12,816 bases of DNA from Pseudomonadota bacterium (GCA_023432075.1 JAEYVD010000872.1:1-12816); one strand, 5' to 3'; shown: positions 1 through 6,339, counted from the stretch's first letter. A program made the numbers and translations. The notes: generated by a model not told the origin, from the letters alone.

Positions 1-188
1 AGGTCTACCAGACCCACGGCAAGATGTCGGATGTGAAGATGGCCGATGCGCGCAACTCGCGCATGGTGATTCTGGAAGACGGCGCATCGGCCGAGGAATT
101 CAAGAAGGCCGTGACGATCCTGGAGCAATCCGCCACCGTGCAGACGCTGGCCAAGACCCGTGACTGGCGCGAGGTGTTCTCGGCCTAG
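1..188 (+). CDS. C-terminal end of an unrecognised protein (5' truncated by window edge)
   Basis: An open frame enters at position 3 and closes with TAG at 186-188, giving 61 residues. The visible tail is hydrophilic and probably helical, with an acidic-to-basic stretch (LEDGASAEEFKKAVTILEQ) and the ending DWREVFSA. I see no catalytic motif and do not recognise the family. The DWREVF-type ending recalls helical C-termini of periplasmic solute receptors, but that is too weak to name it. It is the only + strand gene before 2303 and converges on the small gene ending at 192, with a 3-base gap. Third-position GC is high and the frame is uninterrupted, so I take it as real coding sequence. Confidence 0.6.
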   Translation, partial: VYQTHGKMSDVKMADARNSRMVILEDGASAEEFKKAVTILEQSATVQTLAKTRDWREVFSA

Positions 189-191
189 CCG

Positions 192-467
192 TCAGGACGC
201 CATGTTGGTCAGGCCGTCGACGATTTCGCGGCCATGCACGATGGCCGCATGCACGGCCTCGCGCGGGCTGTAGACGAAGCCGCCGCCAGCAAACTGGGGC
301 ACGGGGTATTCGTCGCCGCCTTCGAGTATGGCGCCTGCCTGGACAACCATCACCGAGGCAGTGAAGACGGGGCCGCTGGATGGGGCCGGAGGCTCGATAG
401 CGCCGCCACCCCGGGAAACCTTGGCCGTGAGGCGGTATCCCTTGTAGATCAAGTTGTTCTGATGCAC
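192..467 (-). CDS. small conserved protein of unknown function (91 aa)
   Basis: The product is 91 residues and soluble, with no signal peptide or membrane segment. It opens with an IYKGYRL segment (residues 7-13), has a central FTASVMVVQAG strand-like stretch, and ends with SPREAVHAAIVHGREIVDGL. A short protein starting YKG-hydrophobic and ending A-x-x-A-x-x-x-GR-x-I-[VI]-D is, from memory, a common plan for small betaproteobacterial hypothetical proteins (CV_2116-like); no function is known to me. The start is GTG at 465-467, preceded by AGAGGA eight bases upstream, a good ribosome binding site. An in-frame TAG lies five codons upstream, so the frame cannot begin earlier without readthrough. 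It stands alone, convergent with the gene ending at 188. Confidence 0.72.
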   Translation of the reverse strand: MHQNNLIYKGYRLTAKVSRGGGAIEPPAPSSGPVFTASVMVVQAGAILEGGDEYPVPQFAGGGFVYSPREAVHAAIVHGREIVDGLTNMAS

Positions 468-698
468 TTCGGTAGTCCTCTATCTGCCGTCGAGCATACT
501 CCGTGATTCCATGACACTCCGGATAAGTTTTGTAACTCAAGCAGAAAATAGAAACACTGTTGCGCCCGCGCAGGCGCGTCCCCGTTTCTCAAATGTTGGG
601 AAGCCAAGCCGCTTTCACACCTGAAAGGTAGCGCCCGCGCGGCTTACGGGCCGGCGCCGCGGATGCTCGGGAAGGCCGCAGGCGCCGACTCCGGGGGA
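468..698. other. intergenic region with partial dyads, no gene recognised
   Basis: These 231 bases separate two - strand genes, so they should contain the terminator of the acetyltransferase gene and the promoter of the 91-aa gene. An AT-rich patch at about 528-562 is the likeliest promoter area for the - strand, but I cannot pick a convincing -35/-10 pair. A dyad AAGCCGC (606-612) / GCGGCTT (639-645) encloses a smaller hairpin TTTCA (613-617) / TGAAA (622-626); it lacks a T-tract. No RNA gene is visible. Confidence 0.35.
480..512 (-). other. possible 10-codon leader ORF ahead of the 91-aa gene
   Basis: On the - strand an ATG at 510-512 is preceded four bases earlier by GGAG and opens a ten-codon frame, MESRSMLDGR, ending in TAG at 480-482. 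The stop overlaps the AGAGGA ribosome binding site of the 91-aa gene, and the two frames are in the same phase, separated only by the TAG and four sense codons. It could be a translated leader that couples or regulates the downstream gene, or the remnant of a longer N-terminus lost to the TAG. It could also be chance. Confidence 0.3.
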
Positions 699-1355
699 TT
701 ACCCTAGGGTCTGTTGTGAAAGCGCATCCTCGGACATATTCATCCCTGTCACACGCATGTAGTCGTCCAGCCGCCAGGCCCTGCCGAGCAGGATCATGCG
801 GGTGTGCAGGTCGTCGCGTACGTGTGGCGCCACCTCGCGCCCCAGATACGTGAGCTGTTTGCAGCGCAGGTCCACGTAGCCCAGCGCATAGTCGCGCGAC
901 AACCCCATCCACAGACGGTGCGCCCCGACGGACTGGCGGGCGCCGCTAAGAATGCACAGGCCCGCGTCCAGCGCCCACCGGTACACCGCGGTGGCCAGGC
1001 CCATGCCTTGGTAAGGCGCGGCGTACTTCGAATGCGGCGCGCGCACGTAGGGGTCGGCGCGCCGGCCCACCTCGATCAGCCGGTTGAACACCGTATAGCC
1101 CGCCAGCCGGTCCCGCCGCACGTCCACCACATACACGTAATACTCGCCGTCGGCCTCGCGATAGCGAAGCACGATGCCAGGAATGTCAGTCTTGACCTCC
1201 GGCAATCCGTGCAGGCGGTCCATCGGACGATTCATGCGGTTGTGGATGGCATCGAGCTCCTTGTCCACCTCTTGGGGACTATGGTTCACGTCGATGCGCA
1301 ATTCCGTCACGATCGACATGACGTGACGGAACGCGTGCAGGGCCAGCGTAGGCAA
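699..1355 (-). CDS. GNAT-like acetyltransferase family protein
   Basis: The product is about 218 residues and apparently cytoplasmic. The central part (about residues 60-165) alternates strands and helices as in a GNAT fold: GIVLRYRE, then YYVYVVDV, then the segment YQGMGLATAVYRWAL, which fits the acetyl-CoA pyrophosphate loop Q/R-x-x-G-x-G/A followed by its helix. Downstream GARQSVGAHRLWMGLSR resembles the late GNAT region with an invariant-like HRLW. The acceptor substrate cannot be inferred. Start choice: the frame also offers GTG at 1359-1361, but a perfect AGGAGG (1361-1366) overlaps that GTG and sits five bases before an in-frame TTG at 1353-1355, so I prefer TTG. An ATG at 1317-1319 lacks a ribosome binding site. 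It lies downstream of the ArsR regulator's terminator, so it is probably transcribed alone. Hypothetical GNAT-fold assignment; moderate certainty. Confidence 0.65.
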   Translation of the reverse strand: MPTLALHAFRHVMSIVTELRIDVNHSPQEVDKELDAIHNRMNRPMDRLHGLPEVKTDIPGIVLRYREADGEYYVYVVDVRRDRLAGYTVFNRLIEVGRRADPYVRAPHSKYAAPYQGMGLATAVYRWALDAGLCILSGARQSVGAHRLWMGLSRDYALGYVDLRCKQLTYLGREVAPHVRDDLHTRMILLGRAWRLDDYMRVTGMNMSEDALSQQTLG

Positions 1356-1407
1356 GGCCACCTCCTGTACAGGGTTGAATACCAGTCCTCAAGGGACGGG
1401 GGGACGT

Positions 1408-1430
1408 AAAAAAAGCCGCATCCGCGGCTT
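1408..1430 (-). terminator. rho-independent terminator of the ArsR-type gene
   Basis: Read on the - strand, a perfect 7-bp stem AAGCCGC/GCGGCTT (1424-1430 and 1413-1419) with a four-base loop is followed by a run of seven T (A at 1408-1414 on +). It lies 63 bases past the stop of the regulator gene and 53 bases before the acetyltransferase start, so it should isolate the two transcripts. Confidence 0.85.
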
Positions 1431-1493
1431 GAAGAAGTTGTGTGCGGGTGCACCGCCGGCCAGGGCGGTGAATGGGGTTCGGCAAGGAATCGC

Positions 1494-2222
1494 TCACGCT
1501 GCGGCATGCGCGTCCCTTTGGGCTGCGGGCTGATCGCCCGCGAGGCCGAAGAATGCCGGGAACTGCCGCTCGCCCTTGGCCGTGACGCGCAATGCGCGCG
1601 AGTCCAGGTCCTTTGCGACCCAGCCGCGCGCGAGCAGCGCGTCGAGCAGCGCCGCGCCCAGGGCGCCGCCCAGATGGGAACGCCGTTCGCTCCAGTCCAG
1701 GCACGCGCAGGCGAAGCGGCGGCGGCGCTGGCGCGCCTGGGCCACGTCGACGCCCACTTGCGCGAGCGACGCTTCGCCCAGCGGCGTGAGCATATAGTCG
1801 CGTCCGTCCGGCGTCAGCCAGTGCCGGCCCAGCATCGCGTCATGGATGCGCACGGCCAGCGTGCCGGCCATGTGGTCGTAGCAGGTGCGGCTGTCGCGCA
1901 GCGCGGACGGCGTGGTCGGCTTGAACGGGGCGCGCTCGGCCCCCGCCACCACCAGCAGCGCTTCCAGCGCATGGCCGACGTCGCCGCTGGCCAAGCGGTA
2001 GTAGCGATGCTTGCCCTGCACGGCCATTTCCACCAGGCCCTGATCGCGCAGGCGCTGAAAATGGCTGCTGGCCGTGGACGCGCCGATGTCGGCGGCCGCG
2101 GCCAGCTCTGTGGCGGTGCGCGCGCGGCCGTCCAGCAGCACGCACAGCATGCGTGCGCGCGCGGGATCTGCAATGGCGCCCGCCACGGCGGACAAATTGA
2201 TGTCGGCGAACTCGGAATCCAT
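1494..2222 (-). CDS. ArsR-family transcriptional regulator with C-terminal Cys/His domain
   Basis: This is a 242-residue DNA-binding regulator. Residues about 10-80 form an ArsR-type winged helix-turn-helix: AIADPARARMLCVLLDG, the recognition segment TATELAAAADIGASTASSHF, then the wing GKHRYYRLAS. Beyond the HTH is an extra domain of about 130 residues with CYDHMAG (Cys114, His117) and ACACLDWSERRSHLGG (Cys172, Cys174, His183). Longer ArsR-like regulators with this tail are often encoded beside transporters, as here; the Cys/His residues could bind metal or sense redox, but this is inference. The ATG at 2220-2222 was chosen because it places the HTH at the usual distance from the N-terminus; upstream in-frame ATGs (to 2291) would overlap the divergent promoter region. 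No clear Shine-Dalgarno is visible. It is divergent from the MFS gene at 2303 and probably represses it and itself. Confidence 0.88.
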   Translation of the reverse strand: MDSEFADINLSAVAGAIADPARARMLCVLLDGRARTATELAAAADIGASTASSHFQRLRDQGLVEMAVQGKHRYYRLASGDVGHALEALLVVAGAERAPFKPTTPSALRDSRTCYDHMAGTLAVRIHDAMLGRHWLTPDGRDYMLTPLGEASLAQVGVDVAQARQRRRRFACACLDWSERRSHLGGALGAALLDALLARGWVAKDLDSRALRVTAKGERQFPAFFGLAGDQPAAQRDAHAAA

Positions 2223-2302
2223 GATTCGATATCGGCCAAAGTGTTGTGTGTAAGGCGTAAGCATACTTCGCCACATCGAAACTCGCATCACTCGCCCATA
2301 CC
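2223..2302. promoter_or_regulatory. divergent control region with candidate ArsR operator
   Basis: These 80 bases separate the divergent ArsR and MFS start codons and must carry both promoters. Two dyads are visible: CGATATCG at 2227-2234, just before the regulator's ATG, and TTCG-N6-CGAA at 2267-2280. Either could be the regulator's operator. I could not pick a convincing -35/-10 pair in either direction, and neither ATG has a strong Shine-Dalgarno, so leaderless or weakly initiated transcripts are possible. Confidence 0.4.
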
Positions 2303-3550
2303 ATGTCCGCCTCCCCTTCCTTCTTCGGCTGGAAAGTCCTTTGCGCCACCTTCGTGCTTGCCATCTTCGGCTGGGGCGTAGGCTTTTACGGACCGCCGGT
2401 ATTCCTGCATGCCGTCGTGCAGCGCACCGGCTGGAGCGTCGCGCTGGTATCGGGCGCGGTCACGTTGCATTTCCTGGCCGGCACGCTGGTGGTGGCCAAC
2501 CTGCCCCGCCTGTACCGCCGCATCGGCGTTGCCCGTACGACCGCCGGCGGCGCGGCGCTGCTAGCCTTGGGCGTAGCGGGATGGGCGTTGGCGCAGACCC
2601 CGGCGCAGCTGTATGCCGCCGCGGTATTCAGCGGCATGGGCTGGGTGACATTAGGCGCCGCCGCCGTCAACGCCCTGATCGCCCCCTGGTTCGTGCGGCG
2701 GCGTCCGGCTGCGTTGGGCATGGCCTACAACGGCGCCAGCGTCGGCGGCATCGTCTTTTCGCCGCTATGGGTGTTTTTGATCTCGCAAGCCGGCTTTGCG
2801 CAGGCGGCGCTGTGGGTCGGGTTGGTGATGGTCGTTGTCATTGCCGTGCTGTCGCGCAGGGTGTTTTCGGTGACGCCGCAGCAACTCGGCCAAGCCCCGG
2901 ACGGCGACGCGGGGGACAAACCGCCCACCGCTGCCCCAGCCGCGCCAGCGGCCGCCGGCACGCTGCGCCGCGACCGCGCGTTCGTGACGCTGGCCGCGGG
3001 CATGGCGCTGGGCCTGTTCGCCCAGATTGGCCTGATCGCACACCTGCTGTCGCTGCTGGCGCCGCTGCTGGGCGCGCAGACGGCCGGACTGGCGATGGGA
3101 CTGGCCACCGCCAGCGCGATCGCCGGACGCTCGCTCGTCGGCTGGCTGATGCCCCCCGCAGCCGACCGCCGCAGGATCGCCTGCGCGGCCTATGCCGTGC
3201 AGATCGCGGGCTCGCTGGTGCTGATGCTGGCCGCAGACCAGGCGTGGGCCGTGTGGGCAGGTGTGGTGCTGTTCGGGTCGGGCATCGGCAACGCCACGTC
3301 CCTGCCGCCCCTGATCGCGCAGGCGGAATTCGGGCGCGAGGACGCGGCCCGGGTGGTGCCCCTGATCGTCGCGCTGTCGCAAGGCGCCTATGCCTTTGCG
3401 CCGGCTGCGTTCGGTGCGCTGCGCACCGTGTTGCAGCCGATGGGGTTGGCGCTGCCCGGATTCCTGGCCGCCGCCGCCGTGTTGCAGCTGGCTGCCATCC
3501 TGTGTTTTGCCGCAGGTCGCGGCGCGCATGCCCGGCGCAGCGCGCGCTGA
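2303..3550 (+). CDS. MFS transporter
   Basis: The 415-residue inner-membrane protein has about twelve hydrophobic segments in two halves, joined by a Pro/Ala-rich cytoplasmic loop at about 185-224, the usual major facilitator plan and length. The first helix begins at FGWKVLCATF and runs into FGWGVGFYGPPVFLHAV, with GWS after it; this opening is typical of MFS proteins related to the oxalate/formate and monocarboxylate group. An RRIG-type loop after helix 2 (residues 72-75) is a degenerate motif A, and the second half has GRSLVGWLMPPAADRRRI in the equivalent place. The substrate is unknown; a small organic anion or a toxic compound to be exported are the main options. It is divergent from the ArsR-type gene, which likely controls it, and converges on the PaiB-like gene with a 4-base gap. 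Confidence 0.88.
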   Translation: MSASPSFFGWKVLCATFVLAIFGWGVGFYGPPVFLHAVVQRTGWSVALVSGAVTLHFLAGTLVVANLPRLYRRIGVARTTAGGAALLALGVAGWALAQTPAQLYAAAVFSGMGWVTLGAAAVNALIAPWFVRRRPAALGMAYNGASVGGIVFSPLWVFLISQAGFAQAALWVGLVMVVVIAVLSRRVFSVTPQQLGQAPDGDAGDKPPTAAPAAPAAAGTLRRDRAFVTLAAGMALGLFAQIGLIAHLLSLLAPLLGAQTAGLAMGLATASAIAGRSLVGWLMPPAADRRRIACAAYAVQIAGSLVLMLAADQAWAVWAGVVLFGSGIGNATSLPPLIAQAEFGREDAARVVPLIVALSQGAYAFAPAAFGALRTVLQPMGLALPGFLAAAAVLQLAAILCFAAGRGAHARRSAR

Positions 3551-3554
3551 CGCC

Positions 3555-4184
3555 TCAGGCGCCGCCGCGGCGCGCCACCAGGCCTGCCATGACCGCGTCA
3601 CCGCGTTCGCTGACCAGCCCTTCGGCCACGCCTTCTCGATCGGCCGCGTTGCGGTTCTGGCTGACCTTCCACTTGCCTTCGATGCGCGCAATCGGGATTT
3701 CCACGCCGATGATCGCGCGCATCTGCGCGGCGATGAAATCCGCGGGCGCCTCGTCCACGCGCCACGGCTGGGCACGCGCCCGCTCCTGGCTGTCGGTCAG
3801 CGCATCCAGCTGGGCGCGCAGCCAGGCCGGGTCATCCTGGATGACCGGCGTGCCCCACACGTGCACGGCCACGAAATTCCAGGTCGGCACCACCTTGTGC
3901 GTCTCCGCCTTGGTCGCATACCAGGACGGCGTGATGTAGGCCTGCGCGCCGTGAAAAGCCACCAGGCACTCGCGTCCCGAAGCCAGTTCGGCAAGCTGCG
4001 GATTGGCGCGCGCCACGTGCAGGCGCAGGACGCCGTGCGGGCCCTCGGGATAGAGCAGACAGGGGATGTGATTGGCCATCAGCCCCCCATCGCCGCTGGT
4101 GCAGACGACGCCCAGCGGGTGGGCGCGGATGAACTCGTGCTGGATCTGGAGCGAATCTTCGCGAAAGGCGGAAGGCAGGTACAT
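3555..4184 (-). CDS. PaiB-family FMN-binding protein
   Basis: The 209-residue protein matches the PaiB family of split-barrel FMN-binding proteins, named for a Bacillus negative regulator of sporulation and protease genes. Recognisable stretches in order are MYLPSAF at the start, MANHIPCLLY (about 36-45), LHVARANPQ (55-63), AYITPSWYATK (82-92), HKVVPTWNFVAVHVWG (96-111) and KWKVSQNR near 170. The family members have no obvious HTH; many are likely enzymes or flavin-dependent sensors rather than DNA binders, so 'transcriptional regulator' in family names should be read with care. I chose the ATG at 4182-4184 because the family almost always begins MY-[ILV]-P. No Shine-Dalgarno is evident there; in-frame ATG at 4218-4220 would add twelve atypical residues. 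A striking hairpin lies 48-96 bases upstream. Confidence 0.88.
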   Translation of the reverse strand: MYLPSAFREDSLQIQHEFIRAHPLGVVCTSGDGGLMANHIPCLLYPEGPHGVLRLHVARANPQLAELASGRECLVAFHGAQAYITPSWYATKAETHKVVPTWNFVAVHVWGTPVIQDDPAWLRAQLDALTDSQERARAQPWRVDEAPADFIAAQMRAIIGVEIPIARIEGKWKVSQNRNAADREGVAEGLVSERGDAVMAGLVARRGGA

Positions 4185-4231
4185 GATGGCGGCGCGACGA
4201 AAGGGAAAGGAACGCGACAACATACCGCGCG

Positions 4232-4280
4232 CTTGGCCCCACTGAAAGAGCCACACCTTCCGCGTTTCATGGGGCCAAGC
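4232..4280. repeat. long bulged inverted repeat (16-bp arms) upstream of the PaiB-like gene
   Basis: The arms are GCTTGGCCCCA (4232-4242) plus TGAAA (4244-4248) and, opposite, TTTCA (4265-4269) plus TGGGGCCAAGC (4270-4280). Every base pairs except a single bulged C at 4243; the loop is 16 bases (4249-4264). There is no T-tract on either side. It lies between the stop of the 64-aa gene (4320) and the PaiB-like start (4184), both on the - strand, so it would be transcribed as a 3' hairpin of one and a 5' leader of the other. It may act as a terminator, attenuator, RNA stabiliser or operator. Confidence 0.8.
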
Positions 4281-4319
4281 ACATCAAGCGCCCTAGGACG
4301 CCGCCAATGCGTCTCGCTG

Positions 4320-4514
4320 CTATCGTCGGGATCGCGCGTAGGCGGCGTTCATGCGTTCGCGGGCCTCGGTTTCGTGCGCAAAGGCGCGGTCGTAGTTTTC
4401 CAGGCAGCCGGGCGTGGGACTGGGCCACTGGATCGCGGCGATCGCATCGCTCAGTTCATCGCGGGCCCGCTGCCATTCCTTGACGGCGGCATACCATTCG
4501 TTGGCGGTGTCCAT
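4320..4514 (-). CDS. small hypothetical protein (64 aa)
   Basis: The 64-residue product is charged and mainly helical, starting MDTANEWYAAVKEWQRARDE and ending ERMNAAYARSRR, with a short Pro-containing turn (WPSPTPG, residues 30-36) between two amphipathic helices; a helical hairpin is likely. There is no signal peptide or membrane segment, and I do not recognise a family. The ATG at 4512-4514 is preceded by GGGGAG six bases upstream, a strong ribosome binding site, which is the best evidence that this short frame is real; longer in-frame starts reaching to 4685 would run into the divergent promoter area. It is divergent from the lipoprotein gene at 4741 and followed by the bulged hairpin at 4232-4280. 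Confidence 0.68.
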   Translation of the reverse strand: MDTANEWYAAVKEWQRARDELSDAIAAIQWPSPTPGCLENYDRAFAHETEARERMNAAYARSRR

Positions 4515-4740
4515 AGATGTCTCCCCTTCTATGTGCACATGCCCATCGTAGCGCTGGCCGCGTGCGGCAAGACAGCGTTTTCGCATGGCCAGAAGGATGA
4601 TGCGGCCAGGCGCGCCGCTGCTGCCGGCAGCCGAAAAAATAGCCGCGCCAGCGCGAATTTCGGGCAGATAATTGCCAGCATGCATCGTGCCGGTTTTGTG
4701 TCCGCCTCAGCGGGCGCCGTTGTCTGAAAAGGAAAGAGCC
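4515..4740. promoter_or_regulatory. divergent intergenic region with a weak -10 candidate
   Basis: These 226 bases lie between the 64-aa gene (-) and the lipoprotein gene (+). GATAAT at 4667-4672 is a good -10-like hexamer on the + strand, 68 bases before the lipoprotein ATG, but no matching -35 lies 16-18 bases upstream. AAGGAAAG at 4730-4737 is the lipoprotein's ribosome binding site. I see no other gene or RNA here. Confidence 0.3.
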
Positions 4741-5439
4741 ATGAAGCCCAACCTCGCCATTCGCGCGGCCTGCTGCGCGCTCATCGGACTGGCCGGCTGC
4801 ACCAATCTGCCCAAGGCCAAGGACTACTCCACCGCGCTGGGCGAACCCCAGAGCCAGCTTCAGCAGGATCCCAACTGGAGCGGCGGGCGCATCTGGGTCC
4901 GGCCGGGTCCGCCGATCGGCAGCCAGTTCGACAGAAAGCTGCTCATGGAAGACGTGACCTACATTCCCGGTGACCGGCCCGACGAGTTGGACTTTCGCGA
5001 CAATGCCGAACTGCGGCAGCGCGTGCTGGACTACATGAACGCGGCCCTGCGCCGGGAGTTTTCGCAGGCCGGCTATCAACTGATTTCGGCGCCCGCGCCA
5101 CGCTCGGTGCGGCTGCGGGCCGCCATCACCGGCACCTTCCGCAACGACCGCGATCCGCGTCCGGGCGAATACGTGCCGATCGGCTACGTGCTGGGCCAGA
5201 CGGCCAAGGCCGCGGGCCTGCGCGATCAGTCGGCGCGGCTGTTGATCGAGGCCTCGGCGCGCGATGCCACCACCAACCAGTTGCTGATCGCCTCGTTGGG
5301 CGCGGTCACGGGCAGCAACCTGCCCGAAAGCCGCAAGCCCACGGCCGCCGACGTGCAGGGCGCCATCGACGACTGGGCGCGCCGGGTTCGCGAGCAGTTC
5401 GACCGCATCTGGGTCGCGGAAATTCCTAAGACACAATGA
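4741..5439 (+). CDS. DUF3313-type outer-envelope lipoprotein
   Basis: The 232-residue product starts with a textbook lipoprotein signal: Lys3 and Arg8, a hydrophobic core, and the lipobox LAGC at 17-20, so cleavage and lipid attachment should occur at Cys20. The next residue, Thr21, is not the Asp that retains lipoproteins in the inner membrane, so sorting to the outer membrane is expected. The mature part begins with a Leu/Pro/Lys-rich lead, then has IWVRPG, EDVTYIPG, a helix LRQRVLDYMNAALRREF, a strand SVRLRAAITG and a C-terminal helix DDWARRVREQFDRIW. This arrangement fits DUF3313 lipoproteins, whose function is unknown. ATG at 4741 was chosen over 4672 because AAGGAAAG precedes it and it exposes the signal peptide. 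It heads the + strand envelope cluster; a 118-base gap with palindromes suggests the next gene may have its own promoter. Confidence 0.83.
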   Translation: MKPNLAIRAACCALIGLAGCTNLPKAKDYSTALGEPQSQLQQDPNWSGGRIWVRPGPPIGSQFDRKLLMEDVTYIPGDRPDELDFRDNAELRQRVLDYMNAALRREFSQAGYQLISAPAPRSVRLRAAITGTFRNDRDPRPGEYVPIGYVLGQTAKAAGLRDQSARLLIEASARDATTNQLLIASLGAVTGSNLPESRKPTAADVQGAIDDWARRVREQFDRIWVAEIPKTQ

Positions 5440-5557
5440 CGCGCGGCGGCGCAATTTCCGGCTTCATATCACGATGTGATGAATATTGACGTCAACCCTC
5501 ACTTACCCAGGGACCACGGCTAATGCTACTGTTCCGCCTGTGCAAGGAGTACATGCA
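5440..5557 (+). promoter_or_regulatory. intergenic palindromes, candidate control site for the downstream operon
   Basis: Two dyads stand close together: ATCAC-GAT-GTGAT at 5468-5480 and the perfect ten-base palindrome TTGACGTCAA at 5486-5495. TTGACG within the second also resembles a -35 box, but no good -10 lies at the right distance. The pair could be an operator or activator site for the genes from 5558 onward. AAGGAG at 5544-5549 is the ribosome binding site of the 55-aa gene. Confidence 0.35.
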
Positions 5558-5725
5558 ATGGATCAGAAGACAAAGCCCTGGGCCTTTCCCAAACCCCACC
5601 CCGAAAACACGCCACGCGGCGAGCGCAACAAACAAGAGTTCGACACGCCGCCAAAGGAAGAAAAGCCCGCGGCCAAGCCGCGCGCCAAAAAGCAGACGCC
5701 TGCGACCGGACGGGCTCGCACGTGA
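5558..5725 (+). CDS. small basic Pro/Lys-rich protein (55 aa), probably disordered
   Basis: The 55-residue product has almost no hydrophobic residues after KPWAFPKPHP (residues 6-15). It holds many Lys/Arg (about 16) and Pro, with a tail KPRAKKQTPATGRART; an unfolded, nucleic-acid- or membrane-surface-binding peptide is conceivable, but no function is known to me. It has no signal peptide. The ATG at 5558-5560 follows AAGGAG with normal spacing; an in-frame ATG at 5486 lies inside the TTGACGTCAA palindrome area and has no binding site. Its TGA (5723-5725) overlaps the GTG start of the next gene as GTGA, a sign of translational coupling. Real gene likely; role unknown. Confidence 0.65.
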   Translation: MDQKTKPWAFPKPHPENTPRGERNKQEFDTPPKEEKPAAKPRAKKQTPATGRART

Positions 5726-6339
5726 GGCTGGCGGCAAAGGCCTGTGCGGCCGCTGTGGCGGCGCTTTGCGCGCTGTCCATGGCCGCCGCCGCCACGCCCG
5801 ACTTGCAGACGGGCGACATGGTTTTCCAGCAGTCGCGGTCGGCGCAAAGCCTGGCCATCCAGCAGGCCACGCACTCGCCCTACAGCCACATGGGCATGAT
5901 CGTCACGCGCCGAGGCCAGCCCTATGTGCTTGAGGCCGCGGCGCGTGTCAGCTACACCCCCCTCTCCCAATGGATCGCGCAAGGCGAGCGCGGCCATTAC
6001 GTCGTCAAGCGGCTGCGCGACGCATCGCAGCTCACGCCCGACGCGCGCGACCGCCTGGCCAGGGCGGGCGCCGCCTACGTGGGCAAGCCCTACGATCTGG
6101 TGTTCGCCTGGTCGGATGACCAGATCTATTGTTCTGAACTGGTCTGGAAGATCTACGAGCGCGTCCTGGGCGTGAAGGTCGGCGCGCTGGCCCCGCTGAA
6201 AAGCTTCGATCTGGCCTCCCCCGCCGTGCAGGCCAAGATGCAGGAACGCTACGGCAAGCACATTCCCTGGGAAGAACCCATCATCTCGCCGGCCGCCATG
6301 TTCGAGTCGGACCAACTGGTGACCGTCGGCACCTACTGA
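5722..6339 (+). CDS. exported YiiX-type permuted NlpC/P60 (papain-like) hydrolase
   Basis: The 205-residue protein has a Sec signal peptide (positive Arg2/Lys6, hydrophobic 8-22, likely cleavage after AAA at 22-24), so the mature domain acts in the periplasm. It begins LQTGDMVFQQS, then has HSPYSHMGMIV with His56, LEAAARV with Glu71, and YCSELVWKIYE with Cys137. His before Cys is the order of circularly permuted NlpC/P60 proteins of the YiiX/YebB group, which are thought to be amidases, peptidases or acyl-transfer enzymes; GKPYDLVFAW before the Cys is also typical. The natural substrate is not known; peptidoglycan peptides or lipids are possible. The GTG start at 5722 keeps the full signal peptide and overlaps the preceding stop, so translation is probably coupled. 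It is followed 40 bases later by the DUF4105 gene. Confidence 0.87.
   Translation: MRLAAKACAAAVAALCALSMAAAATPDLQTGDMVFQQSRSAQSLAIQQATHSPYSHMGMIVTRRGQPYVLEAAARVSYTPLSQWIAQGERGHYVVKRLRDASQLTPDARDRLARAGAAYVGKPYDLVFAWSDDQIYCSELVWKIYERVLGVKVGALAPLKSFDLASPAVQAKMQERYGKHIPWEEPIISPAAMFESDQLVTVGTY

Noticed and set aside
606..645. AAGCCGC/GCGGCTT dyad, the same heptamer as the terminator at 1413-1430, considered as a second terminator
   Set aside because: The loop is 26 bases and no T-run follows on either strand; listed only within the intergenic entry.
589..912. 107-codon - strand frame ending in the intergenic region
   Set aside because: Overlaps the GNAT-like gene in another phase, with Arg/Pro-rich sequence and no binding site.
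1440..2381. 313-codon + strand frame opposite the ArsR-type gene
   Set aside because: Antisense shadow; the - strand frame has an unmistakable HTH and a proper terminator.
2341..3939. 532-codon + strand frame overlapping the MFS and PaiB-like genes
   Set aside because: Arg/Ala-rich composition, and it crosses two confidently identified genes on opposite strands; a GC-bias artefact.
5417..5460. 8-bp inverted repeat CGGAAATT / AATTTCCG around the lipoprotein stop, considered as a terminator
   Set aside because: The 28-base loop and lack of a T-tract make a terminator unlikely; chance pairing is enough.
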